From CAZRRV01 sp964602735 (GTDB taxonomy: Bacteria > Bacillota > Clostridia > Oscillospirales > Acutalibacteraceae), in contig CAZRRV010000005.1 in NCBI GenBank assembly GCA_964602735.1, positions 1 to 60,550 on the forward strand: a stretch of 60,550 nt of DNA, written 5' to 3'. Below are positions 29,244 through 36,499 of this stretch, piece by piece. Numbering within the stretch: the stretch's first letter is position 1; each line of letters opens with the position of its first letter. The notes beneath the pieces are model-generated. The model saw only the letters and a list, made by a program, of their open reading frames with translations, did not search any database and was not told the DNA's origin. Both the position numbers and the translations under genes were made by a program.

Positions 29244-29249
29244 GGTAAA

Positions 29250-29591
29250 TCAGATTTTTTCTTTAACTTTCGCGGCCTTGCCCACTTTATCGCGCAGATA
29301 GTAAAGTTTTGCGCGTCTCACCCGGCCTTTTCGAACCGTTTCGACCTTCGCGACATTGGGAGAATGAACCGGGAATACCCGTTCGACCCCTACCCCGTAG
29401 GAAACCCTGCGGACGGTAAACGACGCCGAAACGCCGCTCCCGTTCATGGCTATCACAATGCCCTCGAACACCTGAATGCGTTCGCGCTCGCCTTCGCGGA
29501 TTTTTACATGGACACGTACCGTGTCGCCTATCCGCATTACCGGCGGATTTTCTTTCAACGCCCCGGCGGTAATTGTGTTTAACATATCCAT
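29250..29591 (-). CDS. rplS: 50S ribosomal protein L19
   Basis: 113 aa, exactly the family length. A 50S subunit protein at the 30S interface. It carries the conserved GDTVRVHVKIREGERERIQ-like strand, the FEGIVIAMNGSG loop and the C-terminal RRAKLYYLRDKVGKAAKV segment. ATG at 29591 has a textbook AAGGAGG eight bases upstream; the longer frame from 29684 would include the leader hairpin and is rejected. It has its own promoter and a structured leader, and is followed by a strong terminator. Confidence 0.97.
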   Translation of the reverse strand: MDMLNTITAGALKENPPVMRIGDTVRVHVKIREGERERIQVFEGIVIAMNGSGVSASFTVRRVSYGVGVERVFPVHSPNVAKVETVRKGRVRRAKLYYLRDKVGKAAKVKEKI

Positions 29592-29614
29592 CAAAATTTC
29601 CTCCTTAATTTTTC

Positions 29615-29670
29615 GGGCGTTCGTAACACTTTTCGCGCGGACGATATTCCGCGCCGGCAGAGGAACGCCC
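29615..29670 (-). promoter_or_regulatory. Candidate L19 leader RNA
   Basis: Between the rplS promoter and its ribosome binding site the transcript can form a two-tier hairpin: an outer eight-base stem GGGCGTTC/GAACGCCC and an inner seven-base stem GCGCGGA/TCCGCGC around a six-base loop, with an asymmetric internal loop. This matches the general form of the known L19 leader of Firmicutes, which is thought to let L19 repress its own mRNA. Only the fold and position are seen; membership of the Rfam family was not tested. Confidence 0.6.
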
Positions 29671-29749
29671 GCTTCCGCGCTCATAAGCGCGAAAGCCGCC
29701 GATAAGGTAACGGCGCAACCGATTGTACGAATTTGAATCCGTAACAGTT

Positions 29750-29778
29750 ATATTATCACACATAATCGGCAAATGCAA
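29750..29778 (-). promoter_or_regulatory. Promoter for rplS
   Basis: Minus strand TTGCAT (29773-29778), 17 bases, TAATAT (29750-29755). Its transcript would have a leader of about 150 bases containing the candidate L19 element. Confidence 0.65.
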
Positions 29779-29822
29779 GTGTTTTTTGCCGACGGCGGAA
29801 TCCCGGAAAACCCCGCGCCGGA

Positions 29823-31082
29823 TTATATGGCTTTTTCGGCGAGCAGATATTTTTCCGCCCCGGCGCACCACAAGCCCCCGGCGGCGTCGCAAATTTCGGC
29901 GAGCCGGGCAAAGAACGGGTCGTTTTCTCCGAGCCGCGGAAAATCTTCGATGGCGGTAAGCGGCATATTTACATGGGTGTAAATAAGCTTTTTCCCGCCG
30001 GGAATTTCCGGCAGGTTGAGGGTGGTTTCGGCCGCGCAGTCGAGCCCGCCTATGTGAGTTACCATAACCGCGGGATTTATTTTCCCCGAGGCCGACAGGT
30101 CAAGCGACTCCTTAATATCGTCGGTATTCCCGCCGGTGGTGCCCAAAACATGAGTCGAGTTATAATGAATATCGTACATATTTATCTTTGCGGAAAGTTC
30201 GGAATCGGTGGGACCCGCAAAAAAATTCAGGCAGCCGTCTCTTCCGAGTATCGAAGACGCCGTTTCGACAACAGACGGTATCGGAGCGTAAACAAACACA
30301 TCGTCGTATCCTCTGCCGCCGTTCAGGGACTTGAGATATTCCGGTATGTTCGCGATACCCGAGGTATTGACCAGTTCGAGACGGGTACCGGCTTCGGCGG
30401 CCTTTTCGGAGGAAAAGAAGCGCCCGGCTCTGTTCAGCCGCGCCGCGTTGACGTCGGTTACGGTAACAAGGCTGTGCCGCACCGGCCCGTTCAGCGCATA
30501 ATCGAGCGCTCCGAGCCCCATCGGGCCCGCCGCCGCCAACAGCGCCACGGCGCCGCCGGGCTTCGTGCCCATTTTATGGGTGTACACTCCCATATCGGTA
30601 TGGTAGCAGGCGTGGAACGCGCCGATGTTGCACGACATCGGTTCGGCCAGCGACGCCTCATAGTAGCTTTCCCCCGTATATTCAAGCAGGCAGCCGAGTT
30701 CCATCACCTCGGGCGGGATAATGCAGTAGGTCGCGTCGCCCCCGCAAAATTCGTATGAATAGCCCGGAGACGCCATGCTCCCCTTGTAATTCAGGGCGGG
30801 CTGTATGGCAAACTTCATTCCCGGGCGGAATTTCTTTTCATGCGCTTTCCCGACTTTTACTATATCCCCCGAGAACTCATGCCCGGTAATTACGGGATGC
30901 GTATCAACGTTCCGCGGCACCCTTTTGTGCCGTGCCCCGAGCGTCGCGCATTTGTATGTTGACATACAGATACTGTCGGAAACCACTTTAACGAGAATTT
31001 CATCGTCTTTTATTTCCGGGAGTTCAAATTCCTCCGTACGCAAATCCCGCGCCCCGTACAGGCGCACCGCTTTCGTTTTCAT
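29823..31082 (-). CDS. Zinc-dependent MDR alcohol dehydrogenase, L-sorbose-1-phosphate reductase-like (SorE)
   Basis: 419 aa. A medium-chain dehydrogenase/reductase: catalytic zinc region DSICMSTYK and THPVITGHEFSG near residues 38-72, a EASLAEPMSCNIGAFHACYH stretch typical of the SorE group, a Rossmann loop AAAGPMGLGALDYAL near 188 and NTSGIANIPEYLKSL further on. The best match in memory is sorbose-1-phosphate reductase; the sugar substrate is therefore a guess. No PTS or sor genes flank it. ATG at 31082 is preferred; a TTG two codons upstream is possible. It has its own promoter (31139-31167) and is divergent from the nucleotidyltransferase gene. Confidence 0.75.
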   Translation of the reverse strand: MKTKAVRLYGARDLRTEEFELPEIKDDEILVKVVSDSICMSTYKCATLGARHKRVPRNVDTHPVITGHEFSGDIVKVGKAHEKKFRPGMKFAIQPALNYKGSMASPGYSYEFCGGDATYCIIPPEVMELGCLLEYTGESYYEASLAEPMSCNIGAFHACYHTDMGVYTHKMGTKPGGAVALLAAAGPMGLGALDYALNGPVRHSLVTVTDVNAARLNRAGRFFSSEKAAEAGTRLELVNTSGIANIPEYLKSLNGGRGYDDVFVYAPIPSVVETASSILGRDGCLNFFAGPTDSELSAKINMYDIHYNSTHVLGTTGGNTDDIKESLDLSASGKINPAVMVTHIGGLDCAAETTLNLPEIPGGKKLIYTHVNMPLTAIEDFPRLGENDPFFARLAEICDAAGGLWCAGAEKYLLAEKAI

Positions 31083-31138
31083 AATCAATCATGCCCCGCA
31101 AAAAAATAAACTGTCCGCGCGGGTTTTCCCGCACCGTT

Positions 31139-31167
31139 ATTTTACCCTCTCCCGGCAAAAAATGCAA
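31139..31167 (-). promoter_or_regulatory. Promoter for the SorE-like gene
   Basis: Minus strand TTGCAT (31162-31167), 17 bases, TAAAAT (31139-31144). A small GCGGG-AAAA-CCCGC hairpin lies in the leader. Confidence 0.65.
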
Positions 31168-31216
31168 CAGTTAATATAAACCGCCAAACCGAAACCCGAT
31201 CCGCCGTTTTTTTCAC

Positions 31217-31245
31217 TGTACTTTCGCAAAATTACGTATTATAAT
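31217..31245 (+). promoter_or_regulatory. Promoter for the nucleotidyltransferase-ywlG pair
   Basis: Perfect -10 TATAAT (31240-31245) with a weak -35 TGTACT (31217-31222) 17 bases upstream. The -10 elements of this and the divergent promoter are about 100 bases apart. Confidence 0.5.
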
Positions 31246-31360
31246 ACAAGCGGGCCGTATCGGCGGCAATGCCGCGCGCGTCGCCGTTGTACGCGAGTTA
31301 CCCGGAATTGTCGCGAATTGCGGAAATTCGCGGCAGACGGGGCGGGAAGGAGAAATGAAA

Positions 31361-32242
31361 ATGGGTTTTCACGCAACGCTGGCGGTTATGGCCGCGGGCA
31401 TGGGGAGCCGCTTCGGCGGGCTGAAACAAATCGAACCCGTAGGCGCTCACGGGGAGGCGATATTGGACTATTCCGTGTACGACGCGAAAAAGGCGGGCTT
31501 CGACAAGGTTGTTTTTATCATTAAAAAGGAAATCGAGAAGGATTTTCGAGAAACAGTCGGCAAACGGGTGGAAAAAACGATCCGAACCGAATATGTGTTC
31601 CAGGAGCTTGACAATATCCCGCGCGGATTCACCGTTCCACCCGGCAGGAAGAAACCGTGGGGCACGGGGCAGGCGGTTTTATGCTGCAAAGATGTCGTAA
31701 AAGAGCCGTTCGCGGTGATAAACGCGGATGATTTTTACGGCTCCTCGGGTTACAAAAGCATTTACTCCCATTTGAAAGAAAAAGCCGGATATTGCATGGT
31801 GGGCTACCGGCTCGGCAATACCGTTACAGAAAACGGAACCGTCTCGCGCGGGGTATGCGATGTTGAAAACGGCTTTTTGCGCGGCGTTACGGAATACGGT
31901 AAAATCGACGGGAACTGCAACGCCGTTACCGACGGCGGCACCGTAAAAATGTCTCCCGACACGGTTGTTTCGATGAATATGTGGGGATTTACCCCGGATA
32001 TTTTCGGGGAGCTCGAAACGGATTTCGCGGCTTTCCTGCGCGAACACGGCGGCGACGAAAAAGCCGAGTTCTTCCTGCCGTCGGTTGTGAACCGGCTTAT
32101 CGTCACAAACAGAAAAACGGTCGCCGTTCTGCCTACCGACGACAGGTGGTACGGCGTTACCTACCGCGAAGACAAACAGCCGGTCGCCGATGCCGTTCGC
32201 GCCCTGTGCGACGGGGGAAAGTATGACGGTTTGGGAAAATGA
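31361..32242 (+). CDS. Sugar-phosphate nucleotidyltransferase family protein
   Basis: 293 aa. The N-terminal NTP-transferase signature LAVMAAGMGSRFGGLKQIEPVG and the metal site VINADDFYG (near residue 122) place it in the GT-A type nucleotidyltransferase superfamily. It resembles stand-alone Clostridial proteins of unknown substrate more than GalU or RmlA. ATG at 31361 has AAGGAG eight bases upstream; the earlier ATG at 31355 would leave only two bases. It overlaps the next gene by four bases (ATGA). Confidence 0.75.
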   Translation: MGFHATLAVMAAGMGSRFGGLKQIEPVGAHGEAILDYSVYDAKKAGFDKVVFIIKKEIEKDFRETVGKRVEKTIRTEYVFQELDNIPRGFTVPPGRKKPWGTGQAVLCCKDVVKEPFAVINADDFYGSSGYKSIYSHLKEKAGYCMVGYRLGNTVTENGTVSRGVCDVENGFLRGVTEYGKIDGNCNAVTDGGTVKMSPDTVVSMNMWGFTPDIFGELETDFAAFLREHGGDEKAEFFLPSVVNRLIVTNRKTVAVLPTDDRWYGVTYREDKQPVADAVRALCDGGKYDGLGK

Positions 32243-32793
32243 ACATTTCGATTGATTTGATCAAGGAACAGACGCGGGCCGCGGTTTACGAACTTATCGG
32301 GATCGCGAAACTCCGCCCCGGCGCGATTTTAATAGTGGGGTGCAGTACCAGTGAAATTACGGGCAAAACAATAGGGACCGGTTCCGATATTTCGGTCGGT
32401 AAAGCGGTTTATGCCGCTATGGCTCCCCTGCTTTCGGAAAATGGCATATACCTCGCGGCGCAGTGCTGCGAGCATCTGAACCGGGCGGTGGTTACGGAAA
32501 GGGCGGCGGTTCCCCTCGCGGAACCGGTGAACGCCGTCCCGCGGGAAAAAGCGGGAGGTTCGTTCGCCGCCTCGGTTTACGGTTCCATGCGCGACCCGGT
32601 GGTAATCGAAAAAATAAGAGCCGACGCGGGAATCGACATCGGCGAAACGCTTATAGGTATGCATCTTAAGGAAGTCGCGGTGCCCGTAAGGCTTAAGAAC
32701 GGGCAAATCGGAATGGCGAGGGTTACCGCCGCCCGCACAAGACCGAAGTACATAGGCGGAGAACGCACCGTTTACAACGGCGATCTTCGTTGA
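32239..32793 (+). CDS. TIGR01440/UPF0340 family protein (YwlG-like)
   Basis: 184 aa, the normal length. An uncharacterised conserved Firmicute family; the motifs ILIVGCSTSEITGKTIGTGSD near the N-terminus, AQCCEHLNRAVV near residue 74, DIGETLIGMHLKEVAVPVR near 134 and TRPKYIGGER near the end are characteristic. The paired Cys residues might bind metal, but no function is established. It is translationally coupled to the upstream nucleotidyltransferase by ATGA overlap. Confidence 0.85.
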   Translation: MNISIDLIKEQTRAAVYELIGIAKLRPGAILIVGCSTSEITGKTIGTGSDISVGKAVYAAMAPLLSENGIYLAAQCCEHLNRAVVTERAAVPLAEPVNAVPREKAGGSFAASVYGSMRDPVVIEKIRADAGIDIGETLIGMHLKEVAVPVRLKNGQIGMARVTAARTRPKYIGGERTVYNGDLR

Positions 32794-32794
32794 A

Positions 32795-32838
32795 CCGCCG
32801 TACTCCGCGCGGCCGCTGCCGCGCACCCGCGACGGCGG
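32795..32838. terminator. Bidirectional GC-rich hairpin between convergent genes
   Basis: Outer stem CCGCCGT/ACGGCGG (seven bases) and inner stem GCGCGG/CCGCGC (six bases), in the 72-base gap between the convergent ywlG-like gene and the gene ending at 32866. There is no T-run on either side. Confidence 0.5.
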
Positions 32839-32865
32839 GGAATTAGTTTGTACCGCCCGAACCGT

Positions 32866-33414
32866 TCAGAGCAATATCGCGGCAGTTATAATCCCCGCTA
32901 CCGCAATCACGGCGAATATTACGGCCGCGATTATGCACCCGGTGTTGCCTTTCGGCGCTTTCCCGGCNNNNNNNNNNNNNNNNNNNNNNNNNNNNNNNNN
33001 NNNNNNNNNNNNNNNNNNNNNNNNNNNNNNNNNNNNNNNNNNNNNNNNNNNNNNNNNNNNNNNNNNNTTCTGCCGCACACCGACCCCGCGGTTTCGGTTT
33101 GTATTCCGGCGGGCGGAACGGTAAAGCGTAAGCGGATCCTGCCCCGAAAAAAGTCTTGAATAGAAACGCCTTATATTCTCGGCATCTCCGGGGTCGCAGG
33201 TATTCTCCTCGGTACATCCCGGGTCGTGAACGATTCTGTTGCGCGCCCAGCGGCAGTGTTTAAGCATTCTTAAATCTTCATCCCAGCCGCTTACATACTT
33301 TGCGCCGTCGCCGATGCTTTCCATTTCGTCGATATACGCGGTTACGGGTTTTTCCTCCCCCGTCATATCGCGGTAAAGCCGTTCAAGCCGTTTGTATTCC
33401 TCGATAAATCCCAT
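32866..33414 (-). CDS. Uncharacterised protein with C-terminal membrane helix, interrupted by an assembly gap
   Basis: The N-terminal about 115 residues are soluble and resemble short uncharacterised Clostridial proteins with the pattern VTAYIDEM…W…LK.CRWARNRIVHDPG…C; the RNRIVHD stretch recalls the RxxxxH-like motif of HEPN-fold proteins, but this is only a resemblance. After the N run comes AGKAPKGNTGC and a hydrophobic helix of about 22 residues at the very end, a tail-anchored topology. The frame is preserved only if the missing length is one more than a multiple of three. ATG at 33414 has GGGGA seven bases upstream, next to the Gx-family gene. Confidence 0.5.
   Translation of the reverse strand: MGFIEEYKRLERLYRDMTGEEKPVTAYIDEMESIGDGAKYVSGWDEDLRMLKHCRWARNRIVHDPGCTEENTCDPGDAENIRRFYSRLFSGQDPLTLYRSARRNTNRNRGVGVRQXXXXXXXXXXXXXXXXXXXXXXXXXXXXXXXXXXAGKAPKGNTGCIIAAVIFAVIAVAGIITAAILL
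32968..33067. other. Assembly gap (100 N)
   Basis: Exactly 100 N. Unlike the first gap, the two edges (…TTTCCCGGC and TTCTGCCGC…) share no terminal overlap, so real sequence is probably missing. Confidence 0.9.
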
Positions 33415-33415
33415 A

Positions 33416-33904
33416 TCATATTCCCCTGTTCCCGAGCCGTATGTTTACCGCCGCCGCGAGGAACCCCGTAACGGCGCCGCAGAGAACACCCGCCGCAAGC
33501 AGTACCGGCAAAACGCCGAACACGGCGGTCGTCCGCAAAACCGCGGCCGCCGCCGCGACCTGCCCCGCCTGATGAGCAGCGCCTCCCGCAAGGCTTACCC
33601 CCACCGGCGAGAAACATTTGAACCTTTTGCACAACACCATCACGGCGAAACTGAACAGCCCGCCCGCGACAGCGTACCAGAACGACATAACATTGCCGAA
33701 GAGAAGACCCGATATTACAATGCGGACAATATTTATAAACAGCGCCGTGCCCGCGCCGGCGCGGTATAAAAGGAGCACCACGATAAAATTTGCCAGGCCC
33801 AGTTTTATGCCCGGAATTATAAAATCCAACGGTATCAGCGATTCGACATACGACAGCACCAACCCGAAAGCGAGCAGCAGGCCGTAAAACGACACTTTTT
33901 TCAC
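33416..33904 (-). CDS. Gx transporter family membrane protein (EetB-like / heptaprenyl diphosphate synthase component I family)
   Basis: 162 aa with about five membrane helices. It has the family N-terminus with YGLLLAFGLVLSYVESLIPL and PGIKLGLANFIVVLLLY, then GAAHQAGQVAAA. Members are often annotated as heptaprenyl diphosphate synthase subunit I, but the fold is that of a small membrane transporter-like protein; in Listeria the related protein EetB belongs to the flavin-based extracellular electron transfer system. The start is GTG at 33904, immediately after the NusG-II gene. The context with NusG-II and ApbE supports a redox-linked role, but does not prove one. Confidence 0.8.
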   Translation of the reverse strand: MKKVSFYGLLLAFGLVLSYVESLIPLDFIIPGIKLGLANFIVVLLLYRAGAGTALFINIVRIVISGLLFGNVMSFWYAVAGGLFSFAVMVLCKRFKCFSPVGVSLAGGAAHQAGQVAAAAAVLRTTAVFGVLPVLLAAGVLCGAVTGFLAAAVNIRLGNRGI

Positions 33905-33905
33905 A

Positions 33906-34253
33906 TTACCGTACCTCGACTATTACGGAATTCGGCAGGCAGATTATCCGCTCGCCCGCTTTGCTTATGCCGCCGGTATTCACGCATACCCGGTCGGGGC
34001 AGTCGGCCTCGCTGATACGAACTTCGCCGTTTTTTATCACAACGGTGTTGTGTTCCAGCTTTACCGTTATGTTTTTGCCGAGCGGATATTCCCCGTAAAC
34101 CTCGTCGCCCACCTGTATTGTAACGGTTTTGCCGGCGGCCGGCTTGTTGAACATCAAAAACCCGCCCGCGAGCGCGACGGCAATAATCGCCGCGGCTAAA
34201 ATTATATCGCCTTTTTTTATAATATGACGCAAACTTCCCGTACCGCCCCGCAT
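33906..34253 (-). CDS. NusG domain II-containing membrane protein (EetA-like)
   Basis: 115 aa. One TM helix near residues 17-34, then an extracellular NusG-II domain with GKTVTIQVGDEVYGEYPL and the conserved EADCPDRVCVNTGGISKAGERIICLPN pattern with its two cysteines, where the pair is C-P-D-x-V-C. The protein is not a transcription factor despite the name. It is always found near Gx-family and flavin-transfer genes; EetA of Listeria is the closest characterised relative I can recall. The ATG at 34253 lacks a good binding site; a TTG about eight codons in is an alternative. It is divergent from apbE, with only 27 bases between them. Confidence 0.8.
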   Translation of the reverse strand: MRGGTGSLRHIIKKGDIILAAAIIAVALAGGFLMFNKPAAGKTVTIQVGDEVYGEYPLGKNITVKLEHNTVVIKNGEVRISEADCPDRVCVNTGGISKAGERIICLPNSVIVEVR

Positions 34254-34280
34254 ATTAAATAATTACAGAAAGGTTCCGCG

Positions 34281-35264
34281 ATGAAAAAACCGCTTTCCCT
34301 GTTGATTGCCGTTTTGGTTTTTACGGCATCGCTTTCCGGCTGCTCGGATAACCCGAAAAATTTTTCGGCGACAAAATTCATGCTCGACACCGCCGTTACG
34401 GTAACGCTTTACGAAGGCGGGAGCGAACGGATCCTCGACGGATGTTTCTCCGTATGCGAAAAATACGGTGAAATGCTCGGAATAAACGGCGAAAACGGAG
34501 ACATTGCCGAAATTAACCGTTCCGGCGGCAGACCGACGGAAGTCAGCGGCGATACCGCCGAACTGCTGCGCGCGGCGCTGGAACTGTCGGAGGAAAGCGG
34601 GGGCGCGTTCGACCCCACAATCTACCCCGTAAAACTGCTTTGGGATTTTTCGGCGGAAGATCCGAAACTGCCGGATCCCGCGGCACTCGCCGAAGCGTTG
34701 CGGAAAGTTGGCTGCCGCAACATCACGATCGACGGAAACACCGTTACCGCGGCGAACGGCGCGGGCCTCGATCTTGGGGGGATCGCGAAAGGATACATCG
34801 CGGATAAGATGAAAGAATATCTTCTGTCGGAGAAAGTAGGCCGCGCCGTAATCGATCTGGGCGGAAATATCTGCTGCGTCGGCGCCGGCAAATTCAAAAT
34901 AGGAATAAAAAAGCCGTATACGTCAAACGGGATCCTGGCGACCGTATCGGTAGACGGAGGGGCCGTTGTCACTTCCGGGTGTTACGAAAGATATTTCACA
35001 CTGAACGGCAAACGGTATCACCATATATTGGACCCGAAAACCGGTTATCCCGCGGATAACGACCTGCTCGGCGTAACGGTCATATGCGGAGATTCCACCC
35101 TCGCGGATTTTCTTTCCACGGCGGTTTATGTCAAAGGCTACGATTCCGGCTGCGACCTGTTAAAATCGAAAGGAGCGGAAGCGGTCTTCGTTTTCGAAGA
35201 CGGCGGCATAAAACTCACAGACGGGCTACGGTACGGCGAGAACGGAGAAATTATCCCGCGCTAA
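34281..35264 (+). CDS. apbE: FAD:protein FMN transferase, lipoprotein (ApbE)
   Basis: 327 aa. It attaches FMN covalently to a Thr/Ser of target flavoproteins outside the membrane. A lipoprotein signal peptide ends in LSGC (Cys21), so it is anchored on the outer face. ApbE motifs: FMLDTAVTVTLYEG, GAFDPTIYPV, GLDLGGIAKGYIADKM near residue 165, IDLGGNICCVG near 195 and HHILDPKTGYPADN near 255. ATG has AGAAAGG seven bases upstream. Its stop overlaps the convergent tgt stop. The target in this organism is not in the window (no RnfG/NqrC/PplA-type protein is visible). Confidence 0.93.
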   Translation: MKKPLSLLIAVLVFTASLSGCSDNPKNFSATKFMLDTAVTVTLYEGGSERILDGCFSVCEKYGEMLGINGENGDIAEINRSGGRPTEVSGDTAELLRAALELSEESGGAFDPTIYPVKLLWDFSAEDPKLPDPAALAEALRKVGCRNITIDGNTVTAANGAGLDLGGIAKGYIADKMKEYLLSEKVGRAVIDLGGNICCVGAGKFKIGIKKPYTSNGILATVSVDGGAVVTSGCYERYFTLNGKRYHHILDPKTGYPADNDLLGVTVICGDSTLADFLSTAVYVKGYDSGCDLLKSKGAEAVFVFEDGGIKLTDGLRYGENGEIIPR

Positions 35265-36391
35265 ACACGGCGCCCGATAATTTCGATATTCGCCTTTTTA
35301 TACTCCGCGAAAGTTCCCGATTCGATCGCGGCGCGTATTTCCGACATAAGATTGTTGTAAAAATAAAGATTGTGCATAACGGCGAGACGGCAGTAAAGCA
35401 TCTCGCCGCTCTTTAACAGATGCCTGAGGTAGGCCCGCGAATAGCGCCCGCAGACGGGGCAGGAACAGTTCCCGTCGATCGGCGACGGATCGCGGGCGTA
35501 TTTTTCATTGTTAAGGTTGATTATGCCCGCTTTCGTAAACAGATGACCGTGGCGGGCGTTGCGGCTCGGCATAACGCAGTCGAACAGATCGATGCCCCGC
35601 GAAACACCCTCCAGAATATTAACCGGCGTGCCGACGCCCATTAAATAACGGGGTTTGTCCGCCGGCATAAGCGGCTCTACCGTATCTATCATTTCATACA
35701 TTACTTCCGCGGGTTCCCCGACAGCGAGGCCGCCTATGGCGTAGCCGTCTAAATCGAGATCGGCTATTTCGCGCATATTCTCCTCCCGCAAATCGGCGAA
35801 TGTGCATCCCTGGTTTATCCCGAACAGCATCTGATCGGGGTTCACGGTTCCTTCAAGCGAATTCAGCCGCGCTATCTCCGCCTTGCAGCGCGCCGCCCAC
35901 CGCGCGGTTCTTTTGCAGGAATCCGCCGCGTAACCGTATTCGGCGGGATTCTCCACACATTCGTCGAACGCCATCGCCACGGTGGAGCCGAGATTCGACT
36001 GTATCCTCATGCTCTCCTCGGGTCCCATGAAAATACGGCGCCCGTCGATATGCGAGGCGAAAGTAACCCCCGCTTCGTCGATTTTCCGCAGTTTTGCGAG
36101 GGAAAATACCTGAAATCCGCCGCTGTCGGTGAGCACCGGCCCGTTCCATCCGGTAAATTTGCGGATACCGCCCATTTCCCGCACAAGCTCATCACCGGGG
36201 CGGACATGCAGATGATAGGTGTTCGACAGCATAATGCCGCACCCGAGCTCTTCCAAATCATGCGCCGACACGCCGCCTTTTACGGCCGCGGCGGTGGCGA
36301 CATTCATAAACGCGGGGGTCTGTACGGTCCCGTGTACCGTTACGAATTCCCCGCGTCGCGCCCTGCCGTCGGCAGCCTTTACGCGAAACAT
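35261..36391 (-). CDS. tgt: tRNA-guanine transglycosylase, queuine/preQ1 type
   Basis: 376 aa. Swaps guanine 34 of certain tRNAs for preQ1. The nucleophile regions TDSGGFQVFSLAKLRKI and GIDLFDCVMPSRNARHG, the GGLAVGEP motif and zinc ligands CSCPVCGRYSRAYLRHL are intact. ATG at 36391 has AGGTGG five bases upstream and gives the MFRVKAADG family start; a GTG three codons earlier would overlap that binding site. It belongs with queH (16298-16930) in the queuosine pathway. Confidence 0.95.
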   Translation of the reverse strand: MFRVKAADGRARRGEFVTVHGTVQTPAFMNVATAAAVKGGVSAHDLEELGCGIMLSNTYHLHVRPGDELVREMGGIRKFTGWNGPVLTDSGGFQVFSLAKLRKIDEAGVTFASHIDGRRIFMGPEESMRIQSNLGSTVAMAFDECVENPAEYGYAADSCKRTARWAARCKAEIARLNSLEGTVNPDQMLFGINQGCTFADLREENMREIADLDLDGYAIGGLAVGEPAEVMYEMIDTVEPLMPADKPRYLMGVGTPVNILEGVSRGIDLFDCVMPSRNARHGHLFTKAGIINLNNEKYARDPSPIDGNCSCPVCGRYSRAYLRHLLKSGEMLYCRLAVMHNLYFYNNLMSEIRAAIESGTFAEYKKANIEIIGRRV

Positions 36392-36499
36392 CGGTTCCAC
36401 CTGCCTTGCGTTGTTTTATGTTGCACGGTTAAGCCGCGCTTCGGCTTTTCGCCGTTTACTCCCGAAAAGCGCAATCTCCGGGCGGTGCGCCGCAACGGT

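Noticed and set aside
32960..33080. Overlap of contig ends at the second gap
   Set aside because: No suffix of the left edge equals a prefix of the right edge, unlike the first gap.
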